A stretch of 64,000 bases of DNA from Oerskovia douganii. GTDB lineage: Bacteria > Actinomycetota > Actinomycetes > Actinomycetales > Cellulomonadaceae. The stretch covers positions 266,806-330,805 of the forward strand of contig NZ_JACSPN010000001.1 in assembly GCF_015142735.1 (NCBI RefSeq), given 5' to 3'. The translations under genes were made by a program, and so were the position numbers. Below, in pieces: positions 44,599 to 53,456 of this stretch. A model generated the notes under the pieces. That model was not told the DNA's origin. It did no database searches and worked only from the letters and a program-made list of their open reading frames with translations. Position 1 is the first letter of the stretch; every line of letters starts with the position of its first letter.

Positions 44599-44631
44599 AC
44601 GCACCACTCCGGCCCGTCCGGCGTGGTGCGT
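44599..44631 (+). terminator. Terminator after divIVA
   Basis: ACGCACCAC (44599-44607) pairs with GTGGTGCGT (44623-44631); the loop holds a small secondary stem. Confidence 0.65.
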
Positions 44632-44654
44632 TGTGCGTACCGGCGGGCGGCGTC

Positions 44655-44660
44655 TACTCT
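44655..44660 (+). promoter_or_regulatory. -10 element of DksA-like gene
   Basis: TACTCT, 27 bases before the ATG, leaving a short leader that contains GGAGGGG. Confidence 0.4.
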
Positions 44661-44687
44661 CACCGCAACTCGAACCGGAGGGGCGAC

Positions 44688-45149
44688 ATGACCAAGCTCA
44701 GCACCGCGACGCGCGCGGTCGTACGACAGCAGTTCCCGAACCTAGCTCGCGACGTCAAGTCCTTCCCCGTGCGTGACGGCGAGGAGCCGTGGACGCTCAA
44801 GGAGGCGGAGGAGCAGGCAGCGACCCTGCTGGAGGAGCGCGAGCGCCTCGAGCGCGAGCTCACCGAGGCGGACCAGGAGCTCTCCGAGCTGCTGCGCAAC
44901 TCGGGCGACGGAGCGGGCGACGACCAGGCCGACTCCGGTTCCAGCGCGCTCGAGCGCGAGCAGGAGCTCACGCTCGTCAACAACATGCGTGACCTGCTCG
45001 AGCAGACCAAGCACGCGCTCGACCGCATCGCCGCCGGCACCTACGCGACGTGCGAGGCCACGGGTCTCCCGATCGGCAAGGCGCGCCTGCAGGCCTACCC
45101 GCGGGCGAACCTCTCGGTCGAGGCGAAGCAGCGCGAGGAGCGCCGCTGA
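44688..45149 (+). CDS. TraR/DksA-family protein with degenerate zinc finger
   Basis: 153 residues. The coiled coil (about 35-100) is rich in E/R/L and the C-terminal module reads YATCEATGLPIGKARLQAYPRA (key part TCEATG...RLQAYP). Of the four zinc cysteines in DksA only the first remains; the others are T, S and A. DksA-like proteins insert a coiled coil in the RNA polymerase secondary channel. Start ATG follows CCGGAGGGG. It sits between divIVA and lspA as in many actinobacteria. Role here is unproven. Confidence 0.85.
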   Translation: MTKLSTATRAVVRQQFPNLARDVKSFPVRDGEEPWTLKEAEEQAATLLEERERLERELTEADQELSELLRNSGDGAGDDQADSGSSALEREQELTLVNNMRDLLEQTKHALDRIAAGTYATCEATGLPIGKARLQAYPRANLSVEAKQREERR

Positions 45150-45171
45150 CCTGGCGTACCGGCAGCACACG

Positions 45172-45203
45172 ACGGCCGCCGTCCCCACGGGGGCGGCGGC
45201 CGT
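45172..45203 (+). terminator. Terminator after DksA-like gene
   Basis: ACGGCCGCCG (45172-45181) pairs with CGGCGGCCGT (45194-45203), extended by CCCC/GGGG next to one bulged base. Confidence 0.7.
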
Positions 45204-45266
45204 CCGCGTCGGGCGGGACCGAGCGAGATCGTTCCCGCGCGACCGGGCATGGCAGACTTGCGGCCG

Positions 45267-45980
45267 ATGTCCACTACACCTTCGCCACAGCCACCCGTGC
45301 CCGCCGACCGCTCGGACGGGGCAGGCACGGGATCCGCGGCCTCCTCGGCCGCGCCGTCCGCCGGCGCGCCCCGTCGCCACCTCCTGGCGTGGGTCGCCGG
45401 GCTCACGCTCCTCGTGATCCTGGTCGACCAGGCCTCCAAGTACTGGGCCGAGGCCACCCTCGCCGACCAGGCGCCCGTCCCCGTGCTCGGCACGCTGCTC
45501 CAGCTGCGCCTGCTGTACAACGACGGGGCCGCCCTCTCGATCGGGTCCGGGTTCACGTGGCTGCTGACCATCATCGTGGTCGGTGTCGTCGTGGTCATCC
45601 TGCGGATCACGCGCAAGATCGGCTCGCGCGGCTGGGCCGTCGCGCTCGGCCTGCTCCTGGGCGGCGCGATCGGCAACCTCATCGACCGGCTCTTCAAGGA
45701 GCCGAGCTTCGGTCAGGGACACGTGGTCGACTTCATCGACTACGCGGGCTTCTTCGTGGGCAACGTCGCGGACATCGCGATCGTCGCGGCGGCCGTCATG
45801 ATCGCGATCCTGTCGATCCTGGGGATCGGCATCGACGGTCAGCGGCACGCGGACACGGACAAGGACGTGGTGGAGGCCGCGCCGTCGGACGCGACGCCTG
45901 ACGTCGCACCGGGCGACCCAGACCCGAAGGGTCCCGGCACGACCAGCCCGACCGCACCGCCCACCGGGACGGAGTCCTGA
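45267..45980 (+). CDS. lspA: Lipoprotein signal peptidase LspA
   Basis: 237 residues; an aspartyl peptidase that cleaves lipoprotein signal peptides. Four membrane helices between about 35 and 190; signature [12 protein letters not shown] and the second catalytic region [17 protein letters not shown]. Disordered tails at both ends; the C-terminal 45 residues are acidic and Pro-rich. ATG 45267 is preferred to 45249 because CAGACT lies a few bases upstream, though spacing (8) is loose. Stop overlaps rluD. The Rieske-type lipoprotein at 57982 is a plausible substrate. Confidence 0.92.
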   Translation: MSTTPSPQPPVPADRSDGAGTGSAASSAAPSAGAPRRHLLAWVAGLTLLVILVDQASKYWAEATLADQAPVPVLGTLLQLRLLYNDGAALSIGSGFTWLLTIIVVGVVVVILRITRKIGSRGWAVALGLLLGGAIGNLIDRLFKEPSFGQGHVVDFIDYAGFFVGNVADIAIVAAAVMIAILSILGIGIDGQRHADTDKDVVEAAPSDATPDVAPGDPDPKGPGTTSPTAPPTGTES

Positions 45981-46918
45981 TGGGCCAGGTCCGTTCTCTG
46001 CCCGTGCCCGACGGCCTGGCGGGCGAGCGCGTCGACGCCGCGCTCGCGCGGCTGCTCGGCCTGTCCCGCACGCGGGCCGCGGAGGTCGCGGCCGCCGGTG
46101 GCGTGCGCGTCGACGGGCGCGAGGTCGGCAAGTCCGACCGGCTGGTCGCCGGGGCGTGGCTCGAGGTCGAGATCCCCGACGAGCCCGAGGCGTCGACCCC
46201 GCAGATCGTCGCCGAGCCCGTACCGGGCATGAAGATCGTGTACGACGACGACGACGTCGTGGTGATCGACAAGCCCGTCGGAGTCGCGGCGCACCCCTCG
46301 CCGGGCTGGACGGGACCGACGGTCGTCGGCGCCCTGATCGCGGCGGGGTACCGCATCTCCACGTCCGGGGCGGCCGAGCGCCAGGGCATCGTGCACAGGC
46401 TCGACGTCGGGACCTCGGGACTCATGGTCGTCGCCAAGAGCGAGCTCGCGTACTCGGTGCTCAAGCGCGCCTTCAAGGAGCGCACGGTCGAGAAGGTCTA
46501 CCACGCGCTCGTCCAGGGGCACCCCGAGCCGACGACGGGCACGATCGACGCGCCCATCGGGCGTCACCCCTCGGCCGACTACAAGTTCGCGGTGACGGCG
46601 GAGGGCAAGCCGTCGGTGACCCACTACGAGGTCCTCGAGATGCTCCCCGCGGCCTCGCTCGTCGAGGTCCACCTCGAGACCGGGCGCACGCACCAGATCC
46701 GGGTGCACTTCTCGGCACTTCGCCACCCGTGCGTGGGCGACCTCACGTACGGGGCGGATCCCGTGCTGGCCAAGAAGGTGGGGCTGACTCGCCAGTGGCT
46801 GCACGCGGTGCAGCTCGGGTTCGAGCACCCGGCGACGGGGCAGTGGACGCAGGTCACGAGCGAGTACCCCGAGGACCTGGCGCGCGCGCTCGAGGTCGTG
46901 CGCGGGGCGTACTCCTGA
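45980..46918 (+). CDS. rluD: 23S rRNA pseudouridine synthase, RluD type
   Basis: 312 residues. N-terminal S4 domain (about 15-75), then the RluA-family core with [15 protein letters not shown] holding the catalytic aspartate, and [12 protein letters not shown]. RluD modifies U1911, U1915 and U1917 of helix 69 in E. coli; exact sites here are inferred. TGATG overlap with lspA, the usual actinobacterial pairing. Confidence 0.92.
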   Translation: MGQVRSLPVPDGLAGERVDAALARLLGLSRTRAAEVAAAGGVRVDGREVGKSDRLVAGAWLEVEIPDEPEASTPQIVAEPVPGMKIVYDDDDVVVIDKPVGVAAHPSPGWTGPTVVGALIAAGYRISTSGAAERQGIVHRLDVGTSGLMVVAKSELAYSVLKRAFKERTVEKVYHALVQGHPEPTTGTIDAPIGRHPSADYKFAVTAEGKPSVTHYEVLEMLPAASLVEVHLETGRTHQIRVHFSALRHPCVGDLTYGADPVLAKKVGLTRQWLHAVQLGFEHPATGQWTQVTSEYPEDLARALEVVRGAYS

Positions 46919-46994
46919 GGACCGGTCGGCCGGTCGAGGACCTGCGGGACGGCGGCGGGCGCGCCGCCCGTGCCGCCCGACGGAAGGAACGCAC

Positions 46995-47462
46995 GTGCTG
47001 ACGACCGAGCGGGTCACCACGCCCGAGCAGCTCACGGAGGCGCACGCGCTGCGCCTCGAGGTCTTCGTGGACGAGCAGCAGGTGCCGCTCGCCGAGGAGA
47101 TCGACGACGCCGACTTCGCGCCCAGCACCACGCACGTCCTGGTGCGGGACGACGCGGGACGCGCCGTGGGCACGGGACGGCTGCTGACCGACCCGGCCCA
47201 CCCGGGCGAGGTGCACGTCGGACGCGTCGCGGTGGCCCGCGACGCGCGGGGGAGCGGCGCGGGAGCCGCCGTGATGCGTGCGCTCGAGGAGATCGCGGTC
47301 GCCGAGCACGCCGCGGCGGGCACGGTCCGGATCGAGCTCAGCGCGCAGACCCAGGCCACGGGCTTCTACGAGCGCCTGGGCTACGAGGTGTACGGGCCCG
47401 TGTACCCGGACGCGGGCATCGACCACCGGGACGCCGCCAGGACGCTCACCACGGACGACTGA
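46995..47462 (+). CDS. GNAT-family N-acetyltransferase
   Basis: 155 residues. Acetyl-CoA loop VAVARDARGSGAGAAVM (about 77-93) and a C-terminal FYERLGYEVYGPVY. The N-terminal LRLEVFVDEQQVPL is seen in ElaA-like members. GTG follows GGAAGGAACG. Substrate unknown. Confidence 0.87.
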   Translation: MLTTERVTTPEQLTEAHALRLEVFVDEQQVPLAEEIDDADFAPSTTHVLVRDDAGRAVGTGRLLTDPAHPGEVHVGRVAVARDARGSGAGAAVMRALEEIAVAEHAAAGTVRIELSAQTQATGFYERLGYEVYGPVYPDAGIDHRDAARTLTTDD

Positions 47463-47595
47463 GCGGGGCGCAGCCACCCCCTGGTGACGCGCGGGCGAGG
47501 TCCGCGTCGAGGGGGAGCGGCGCCGTCGGTCCGCGTGAGACGAGTCCCACGCCGGTACCGGGAGCCGACACGCCGGGAGGGTCGGTGGCTCGATC

Positions 47596-47601
47596 TAGAC
47601 T
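47596..47601 (+). promoter_or_regulatory. -10 element, leaderless dnaE
   Basis: TAGACT, six bases before ATG 47608. Confidence 0.6.
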
Positions 47602-47607
47602 CGACGC

Positions 47608-50600
47608 ATGCCGTCTGCCGTCGCCCCCGGAAGCACCCAGAAGTCCGACGACTTCGTCCACCTGCACGTCCACACCGAGTACTCGATGCTGGACGGTGCC
47701 GCGCGGCTCGGAGACCTCTTCGAGGAGACCGCGCGCCTGGGGCAGAAGGCCATCGCGACCACGGACCACGGCTACATCTTCGGGGCCTTCGACTTCTGGT
47801 CCAAGGCGACCCAGGCCGGCATCAAGCCCATCATCGGCGTCGAGGCGTACGTCACGCCCGGCACCAGCCGGTTCGACCAGACGCGCGTGCGGTTCGGCGA
47901 GAAGGGCCAGGAGTCCGACGACGTCTCGGCCCGCGGTGCGTACACGCACCTGACGATGTGGGCCCGCAACAACGAGGGCCTGCACAACCTCTTCCGGGCC
48001 AGCTCGCTCGCGTCGCTCGACGGTCAGATGGGCAAGTGGCCGCGCATGGACCGCGACCTGCTCGAGCGCTACGGCAAGGGCATGATCGCGTCCTCGGGCT
48101 GCCCGTCGGGCGAGATCCAGACCAAGCTGCGGCTCGGCCAGTGGGACGCGGCCGTGCAGGCCGCCGGCGAGCTCCAGGACGTGTTCGGCAAGGAGAACTT
48201 CTACGTCGAGCTCATGGACCACGGTCTCGACATCGAACGCCGGGTCATCAAGGACCTGCTGCGGCTCTCGGAGACGATCGGCGCCCCCCTGGTCGCGACC
48301 AACGACCTGCACTACGTGAAGAAGGAGGACAGCCACTCCCAGGAGGCGCTGCTGTGCATCAACTCCGGCTCCACGCTCGCGGACCCCGACCGCTTCAAGT
48401 TCGACGGCGACGGCTACTACGTGAAGTCCGCCGCCGAGATGCGGCACATCTGGAAAGAGCTGCCCGAGGCCTGCGACAACACGCTGCTCATCGCCGAGCG
48501 GTGCGAGGTCAGCTTCGACACGTCCGCCAACTACATGCCCAACTACCCCTGCCCCCCGGGCGAGGACGAGACCTCCTGGTTCATCAAGGAGGTCGAGAAG
48601 GGCCTGCACTACCGCTACCCCGACGGCATCACGGACGCCGTGCGCAAGCAGGCCGAGTACGAGACCCAGGTCATCGTCCAGATGGGCTTCCCGGGGTACT
48701 TCCTCGTGGTCGCCGACTTCATCAACTGGGCCAAGGACAACGGCATCCGCGTGGGCCCGGGCCGTGGTTCCGGAGCGGGCTCCATGGCGGCCTACGCCAT
48801 GCGCATCACGGACCTCGACCCGCTGCAGCACGGCCTGATCTTCGAGCGCTTCCTCAACCCGGACCGCGTGTCCATGCCCGACTTCGACGTCGACTTCGAC
48901 GAGCGTCGTCGCGGTGAGGTCATCCGGTACGTCACCGAGAAGTACGGCGAGGACCGTGTCGCCCAGATCGTGACGTACGGCACCATCAAGGCCAAGCAGG
49001 CGCTCAAGGACTCCTCGCGTCTCCTGGGCTTCCCGTTCGCGATGGGCGAGAAGCTCACCAAGGCCATGCCGCCCGCGATCATGGGCAAGGACATCTCCCT
49101 CACGGGCATCTTCAACCCCGACGACAAGCGGTACAACGAGGCCGACGAGTTCCGGCAGATCCACGCCGCGGACCCCGACGCGCAGCGCGTCGTCGAGCTC
49201 GCCAAGGGCATCGAGGGCCTGAAGCGCCAGTGGGGCGTGCACGCGGCCGGCGTCATCATGTCGAGCGAGCCGCTCATCGACATCATCCCGATCATGCGCC
49301 GCCTCCAGGACGGCGCGGTCATCACGCAGTTCGACTACCCCACCTGCGAGGGCCTCGGCCTGATCAAGATGGACTTCCTGGGCCTGCGCAACCTCACGAT
49401 CCTCGACGACGCTCTCGAGAACATCGTGATGAACGGCAAGGACCCCGTCGTCCTCGAGACGCTGACGCTCGACGACCCCAAGACGTACGAGCTCCTGGGC
49501 CGCGGCGACACCCTGGGCGTGTTCCAGCTCGACGGCGGCGGCATGCGGACCCTGCTCAAGCTCATGCGCCCCGACAACTTCGAGGACATCTCGGCCGTGG
49601 GCGCGCTGTACCGCCCCGGCCCCATGGGCGCCAACTCGCACACCAACTACGCGCTGCGCAAGAACGGGATGCAGGAGGTCACTCCCATCCACCCCGAGCT
49701 CGAGGAGCCGCTCGCGGAGATCCTCGGCACGACCTACGGCCTGATCGTGTACCAGGAGCAGGTCATGGCCATCGCGCAGAAGGTCGCCGGGTACTCCCTC
49801 GGCCAGGCCGACATCCTGCGCCGCGCGATGGGCAAGAAGAAGAAGTCCGAGCTGGACAAGCAGTTCGAGGGCTTCTCGAACGGCATGAAGGAGCGCGGCT
49901 TCTCCATGGCCGCGGTCAAGACGCTGTGGGACATCCTGCTGCCGTTCTCCGACTACGCGTTCAACAAGGCGCACTCCGCGGCGTACGGGGTGGTCTCCTA
50001 CTGGACCGCGTACCTCAAGGCCAACTACCCGACCGAGTACATGGCCGCGCTGCTCACGAGCGTGCGCGACGACAAGGACAAGTCGGCGCTCTACCTCAAC
50101 GAGTGCCGTCGCATGGGCATCACGGTGCTCCCGCCGGACGTCAACTCGTCGTCGGCGAACTTCACGGCCGTCGGCAAGGACATCCGCTTCGGCCTGACCG
50201 CGGTGCGCAACGTGGGCGCCAACGTCGTGGACGCGATCGTCGCGACGCGCGAGGAGAAGGGGACGTTCGCGTCCTTCACCGACTTCCTCGACAAGGTGCC
50301 AGCGGTGGTCTGCAACAAGCGCACCATCGAGTCGCTCATCAAGGCAGGGGCGTTCGACTCGCTCGACCACGCGCGACGCGCGCTGCTCGTGGTCCACGAG
50401 CAGGCCGTCGACTCGGTCATCAGCGTCAAGCGCGAGGAGGCCAAGGGCCAGTTCGACCTCTTCGCGGACCTGGGGGGCGAGGACCCCGCGATGTCCTTCA
50501 GCGTCGACGTGCCGGACATCCCGGACTGGGACAAGAAGCAGCGCCTCGCGTTCGAGCGCGAGATGCTGGGCCTGTACGTGTCCGACCACCCGCTGTCGGG

Positions 50601-51165
50601 GCTCGAGCACGTCCTGACGCGCGCGGCCGACACCTCGATCGCGGCGCTCATGGCCGACGAGGCCCGCCCGGACGGGTCGACCGTCGTGATCGCCGGGCTC
50701 ATCACCTCGCTCCAGCGCAAGATGAGCAAGAACGGCAACCCGTGGGCGGCGGTCACGATCGAGGACCTCGAGGGTGGTGTCGAGGTCATGTTCTTCGGCG
50801 AGACCTACCTGGCGTACTCGACGATCCTCGCCGAGGACCAGGTCGTGGTGCTCCGCGGGCGCGTGCGGCGCCGTGACGAGACCATGCAGCTCCAGGCCAT
50901 GGAGGTCTCGCTCCCCGACATCTCGGCGGTCGCCGACACACCCGTGCTCGTGAGCCTGCCCGAGTCGCGCTGCACCCAGCCCGTGGTCGAGAAGCTGCGC
51001 GAGATCCTCTCGACGCACCCGGGCGTGACCGAGGTCCACCTCAAGCTCACGAGCCCCGGCCGGACCAAGGTCATGCGGCTCGAGGACACGTTGCGGGTGA
51101 CGAAGAGCCCCGCGCTGTACGGGGACCTCAAGGCGCTGCTCGGTCCGTCCTGCCTCACGGTCTGA
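47608..51165 (+). CDS. dnaE: DNA polymerase III alpha subunit
   Basis: 1185 residues, the main replicative polymerase (DnaE1 type). The N-terminal PHP domain keeps HLHVHTEYS (H18, H20, H22), so it may hold metal and proofreading activity as shown for mycobacterial DnaE1. Catalytic aspartates are D425, D427 and D429 region (PDFDVDFDE) and D589 (KMDFLGL). Later come the helix-hairpin-helix, clamp-binding region and an OB fold (VVIAGLITSLQRK). ATG start is leaderless with TAGACT six bases upstream. A hairpin lies just after the stop. Confidence 0.97.
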   Translation: MPSAVAPGSTQKSDDFVHLHVHTEYSMLDGAARLGDLFEETARLGQKAIATTDHGYIFGAFDFWSKATQAGIKPIIGVEAYVTPGTSRFDQTRVRFGEKGQESDDVSARGAYTHLTMWARNNEGLHNLFRASSLASLDGQMGKWPRMDRDLLERYGKGMIASSGCPSGEIQTKLRLGQWDAAVQAAGELQDVFGKENFYVELMDHGLDIERRVIKDLLRLSETIGAPLVATNDLHYVKKEDSHSQEALLCINSGSTLADPDRFKFDGDGYYVKSAAEMRHIWKELPEACDNTLLIAERCEVSFDTSANYMPNYPCPPGEDETSWFIKEVEKGLHYRYPDGITDAVRKQAEYETQVIVQMGFPGYFLVVADFINWAKDNGIRVGPGRGSGAGSMAAYAMRITDLDPLQHGLIFERFLNPDRVSMPDFDVDFDERRRGEVIRYVTEKYGEDRVAQIVTYGTIKAKQALKDSSRLLGFPFAMGEKLTKAMPPAIMGKDISLTGIFNPDDKRYNEADEFRQIHAADPDAQRVVELAKGIEGLKRQWGVHAAGVIMSSEPLIDIIPIMRRLQDGAVITQFDYPTCEGLGLIKMDFLGLRNLTILDDALENIVMNGKDPVVLETLTLDDPKTYELLGRGDTLGVFQLDGGGMRTLLKLMRPDNFEDISAVGALYRPGPMGANSHTNYALRKNGMQEVTPIHPELEEPLAEILGTTYGLIVYQEQVMAIAQKVAGYSLGQADILRRAMGKKKKSELDKQFEGFSNGMKERGFSMAAVKTLWDILLPFSDYAFNKAHSAAYGVVSYWTAYLKANYPTEYMAALLTSVRDDKDKSALYLNECRRMGITVLPPDVNSSSANFTAVGKDIRFGLTAVRNVGANVVDAIVATREEKGTFASFTDFLDKVPAVVCNKRTIESLIKAGAFDSLDHARRALLVVHEQAVDSVISVKREEAKGQFDLFADLGGEDPAMSFSVDVPDIPDWDKKQRLAFEREMLGLYVSDHPLSGLEHVLTRAADTSIAALMADEARPDGSTVVIAGLITSLQRKMSKNGNPWAAVTIEDLEGGVEVMFFGETYLAYSTILAEDQVVVLRGRVRRRDETMQLQAMEVSLPDISAVADTPVLVSLPESRCTQPVVEKLREILSTHPGVTEVHLKLTSPGRTKVMRLEDTLRVTKSPALYGDLKALLGPSCLTV

Positions 51166-51180
51166 CCGGACGCCCGGCAC

Positions 51181-51214
51181 AGGACGGCCCGGTCCTCGTG
51201 GGCCGGTCCGTCCT
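51181..51214 (+). terminator. Terminator after dnaE
   Basis: AGGACGG (51181-51187) pairs with CCGTCCT (51208-51214) and an inner CCGG/CCGG stem. Confidence 0.6.
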
Positions 51215-51244
51215 GGGCCGAGCCTCGTCGGCACGGGGCCGACG

Positions 51245-51250
51245 TAGACT
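51245..51250 (+). promoter_or_regulatory. -10 element, leaderless F420-type gene
   Basis: TAGACT, seven bases before GTG 51258. Confidence 0.55.
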
Positions 51251-51257
51251 CGCCGAC

Positions 51258-51665
51258 GTGATCCACCTGACCCCTGAGCAGCGCGTGTTCGTGACCGAGC
51301 GCCACCTGGCGACCCTGACGACCCTCCGCGAGGACGGCAGCCCGCACGTCGTCCCGGTGGGCTTCACGTGGGACCCCGAGGCCGGGGTCGTGCGCATCAC
51401 CACGAACGACACGTCGGTCAAGGCGCTCAACGCCGGGCGCCTCACGCCCGCCGGTGAGCACCCGCGCGCGGCGGTCTGCCAGGTCGAGGGCGGGCGGTGG
51501 ATCACGCTCGAGGGCACCGTCTCGGTCTCCCGCGACCCCGACGAGGTCGCCGAGGCCGTGCGCCGCTACACCAAGCGCTACAAGGAGCCGCGTGTCAACC
51601 CGCGCCGCGTGGTCCTGCGGATCGTCGCCGACAAGGTCATGAGCTCGAGCTACATGGCGTTCTGA
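51258..51665 (+). CDS. PPOX-class flavin/F420-dependent protein, Rv2074-like
   Basis: 135-residue split beta-barrel protein resembling mycobacterial Rv2074, an F420H2-dependent biliverdin reductase. Similar strings: ERHLATLTTLREDGSPHVVPVGF (shared core HLATLTTLR...SPHVV), KALNAGR, RWITLEGTVSV and RYTKRYKEPRVNPRRVVL. GTG 51258 follows TAGACT by seven bases. Whether it uses F420 or FMN, and its substrate, cannot be decided from sequence alone. Confidence 0.8.
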   Translation: MIHLTPEQRVFVTERHLATLTTLREDGSPHVVPVGFTWDPEAGVVRITTNDTSVKALNAGRLTPAGEHPRAAVCQVEGGRWITLEGTVSVSRDPDEVAEAVRRYTKRYKEPRVNPRRVVLRIVADKVMSSSYMAF

Positions 51666-51722
51666 CGCGCCGGTCGCACGGGCGCGTCGCGCGGGTGCGC
51701 GGACCCGCCCGTGCACGGGGCC

Positions 51723-51950
51723 TCAGCCGACGACCGCACCGATCTGCCCGGTCGGGACGTCGACCGTCACGACGTCGCCCTTGTGGAGCTGGCGGCCGCG
51801 ACGGGTGTCGACCTCGCCGTTGACCTTGACCTCTCCCTCGGAGATGAGGTCGCGGGCGTGCGCGCCGGACTCGACGAGGCTCGCGAGCTTGAGGAACTGG
51901 CCGAGGCGGATGACGTCGTCGGTGATCTCCACCGTGGGTGTCGTGGTCAT
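51723..51950 (-). CDS. Small S4-domain RNA-binding protein (YbcJ-like)
   Basis: 75 residues, almost all S4 domain: RLGQFLKLASLVESGAHARDLI, EGEVKVNGEVDTRRGRQL, GDVVTVD. Such proteins bind structured RNA, perhaps during ribosome assembly. ATG at 51950; GAGAAT (minus, 51957-51962) lies six bases upstream, possibly another leaderless start. It converges with the flavin-fold gene and diverges from hisD. Confidence 0.88.
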   Translation of the reverse strand: MTTTPTVEITDDVIRLGQFLKLASLVESGAHARDLISEGEVKVNGEVDTRRGRQLHKGDVVTVDVPTGQIGAVVG

Positions 51951-52031
51951 GAGGCCATTCTCTCGCGTCCGGCACGTGCCGGAGAACCGACCACCTGCTG
52001 AATCGCGTGGAGTCCTGCACGGGGTGCGGCC

Positions 52032-52037
52032 TACGAT
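52032..52037 (+). promoter_or_regulatory. -10 element, leaderless hisD
   Basis: TACGAT, six bases before GTG 52044. Confidence 0.55.
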
Positions 52038-52043
52038 GGGGCG

Positions 52044-53369
52044 GTGATCAATCGCATCGACCTGCGTGGTCGTTCCCTGTCTCCCCGTGAGCTCACGGAG
52101 ATCCTGCCGCGTCCGGAGATCGGCGTCGAGGACGCCGCGGAGAAGGTCGCCCCGATCCTGCACGACGTCCGTCTGCACGGCGCCTCGGCGCTGCGGGACC
52201 TCTCCGAGCGGTTCGACGGCGTCCGTCCGGTCCACCTGCGGGTCCCGGCCGAGCACCTCACCGCCGCGCTCGAGTCGCTCGACCCGCTCGTGCGCGAGGG
52301 GCTCGAGGAGGCGATCCGCCGGGTGCGGACCGTGCACGCGGCCCAGCGCCCGCAGCCGTTCGCGGTCGACCTGGGCCCCGGGGCACAGGTCCGACAGCGC
52401 TGGATCCCGGTCCGCCGCGTGGGGCTGTACGTGCCCGGCGGGATCGCGGTCTACCCGTCCTCGGTCATCATGAGCGTCGTCGCGGCGCAGGAGGCCGGGG
52501 TGCGCGAGCTCGCGGTGGCCTCGCCGCCGCAGCGCGAGAACGACGGCCTGCCGCACCCCACGATCCTCGCGGCGTGCGCGCTGCTGGGCGTCGAGGAGGT
52601 CTACGCGGTCGGGGGCGCCCAGGCGATCGCCATGTTCGCGTACGGGGCCGCGGGCAGCGAGCCGCAGGACGGCGACTACCTGTGCGAGCCCGTGGACGTC
52701 ATCACGGGGCCGGGGAACATCTACGTCGCCGCGGCCAAGCGGCTCGTGCGGGGCGTCGTCGGGATCGACTCCGAGGCCGGCCCCACGGAGATCGCGATCC
52801 TCGCGGACGGCGACGCCGACCCCACGCACGTCGCGCTCGACCTCATCAGCCAGGGCGAGCACACGCCGGACGCCGCGGCGGTCCTCGTGACGCCGTCGGT
52901 CGAGCTCGCGGCCAGGGTCGACGCCCGACTGGTCGACCTGGTGCCGGAGACCAAGCACGCGGCCCGCGTGGCCCAGGCGCTGTCCGGGCCGCAGTCCGCG
53001 ATCATCGTGGTCGACGACCTGGAGCAGGGGCTCGACGTCGTGGACGCCTACGGCGCCGAGCACCTCGAGATCCAGACCGCCGACGCCGCCGCGCTCGCCG
53101 AGCGGGTCCAGAGCGCGGGTGCGATCTTCGTCGGTCCGTACTCGCCCGTCCCGCTGGGCGACTACATGGCAGGGTCCAACCACGTCCTGCCGACCGGCGG
53201 CTGCGCCCACTACTCGAGCGGCCTGGGGGTGCACAGCTTCCTGCGGGCGGTCCAGGTCGTCGAGTACACGGCCGACGCCCTCGAGGAGCTGGCGGACCGG
53301 ATCGTGGCCGTCGCCAACGACGAGGACCTGCCCGCGCACGGCGAGGCGATCAGGGCACGCTTCCAGTAG
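52044..53369 (+). CDS. hisD: Histidinol dehydrogenase
   Basis: 441 residues; last two steps of histidine synthesis, oxidising L-histidinol to histidine with NAD and zinc. Signatures: [64 protein letters not shown] with Q and H zinc ligands, and [20 protein letters not shown] start with TACGAT six bases upstream. In related genomes hisC follows directly; here 5.3 kb of other genes intervene. Confidence 0.96.
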   Translation: MINRIDLRGRSLSPRELTEILPRPEIGVEDAAEKVAPILHDVRLHGASALRDLSERFDGVRPVHLRVPAEHLTAALESLDPLVREGLEEAIRRVRTVHAAQRPQPFAVDLGPGAQVRQRWIPVRRVGLYVPGGIAVYPSSVIMSVVAAQEAGVRELAVASPPQRENDGLPHPTILAACALLGVEEVYAVGGAQAIAMFAYGAAGSEPQDGDYLCEPVDVITGPGNIYVAAAKRLVRGVVGIDSEAGPTEIAILADGDADPTHVALDLISQGEHTPDAAAVLVTPSVELAARVDARLVDLVPETKHAARVAQALSGPQSAIIVVDDLEQGLDVVDAYGAEHLEIQTADAAALAERVQSAGAIFVGPYSPVPLGDYMAGSNHVLPTGGCAHYSSGLGVHSFLRAVQVVEYTADALEELADRIVAVANDEDLPAHGEAIRARFQ

Positions 53370-53393
53370 CAGGCTGGCGGCGCTGACTGCACG

Positions 53394-53435
53394 AGCGGGG
53401 CGGGACCAGGGATCAGTCCCCGGTCCCGCCCCGCT
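53394..53435. terminator. Bidirectional terminator between hisD and recQ-like gene
   Basis: AGCGGGGCGGGACC (53394-53407) pairs with GGTCCCGCCCCGCT (53422-53435), with a 14-base loop, between convergent genes. Confidence 0.8.
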
Positions 53436-53456
53436 CTCGTGCGTCGTGGACCGGGG

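Noticed and set aside
47446-51234. A 1262-codon open frame antisense to dnaE
   Set aside because: Third-position GC bias leaves long antisense frames in this genome; the product is repetitive D/V/E/R/H-rich with no domain, and dnaE on the other strand is unmistakable.
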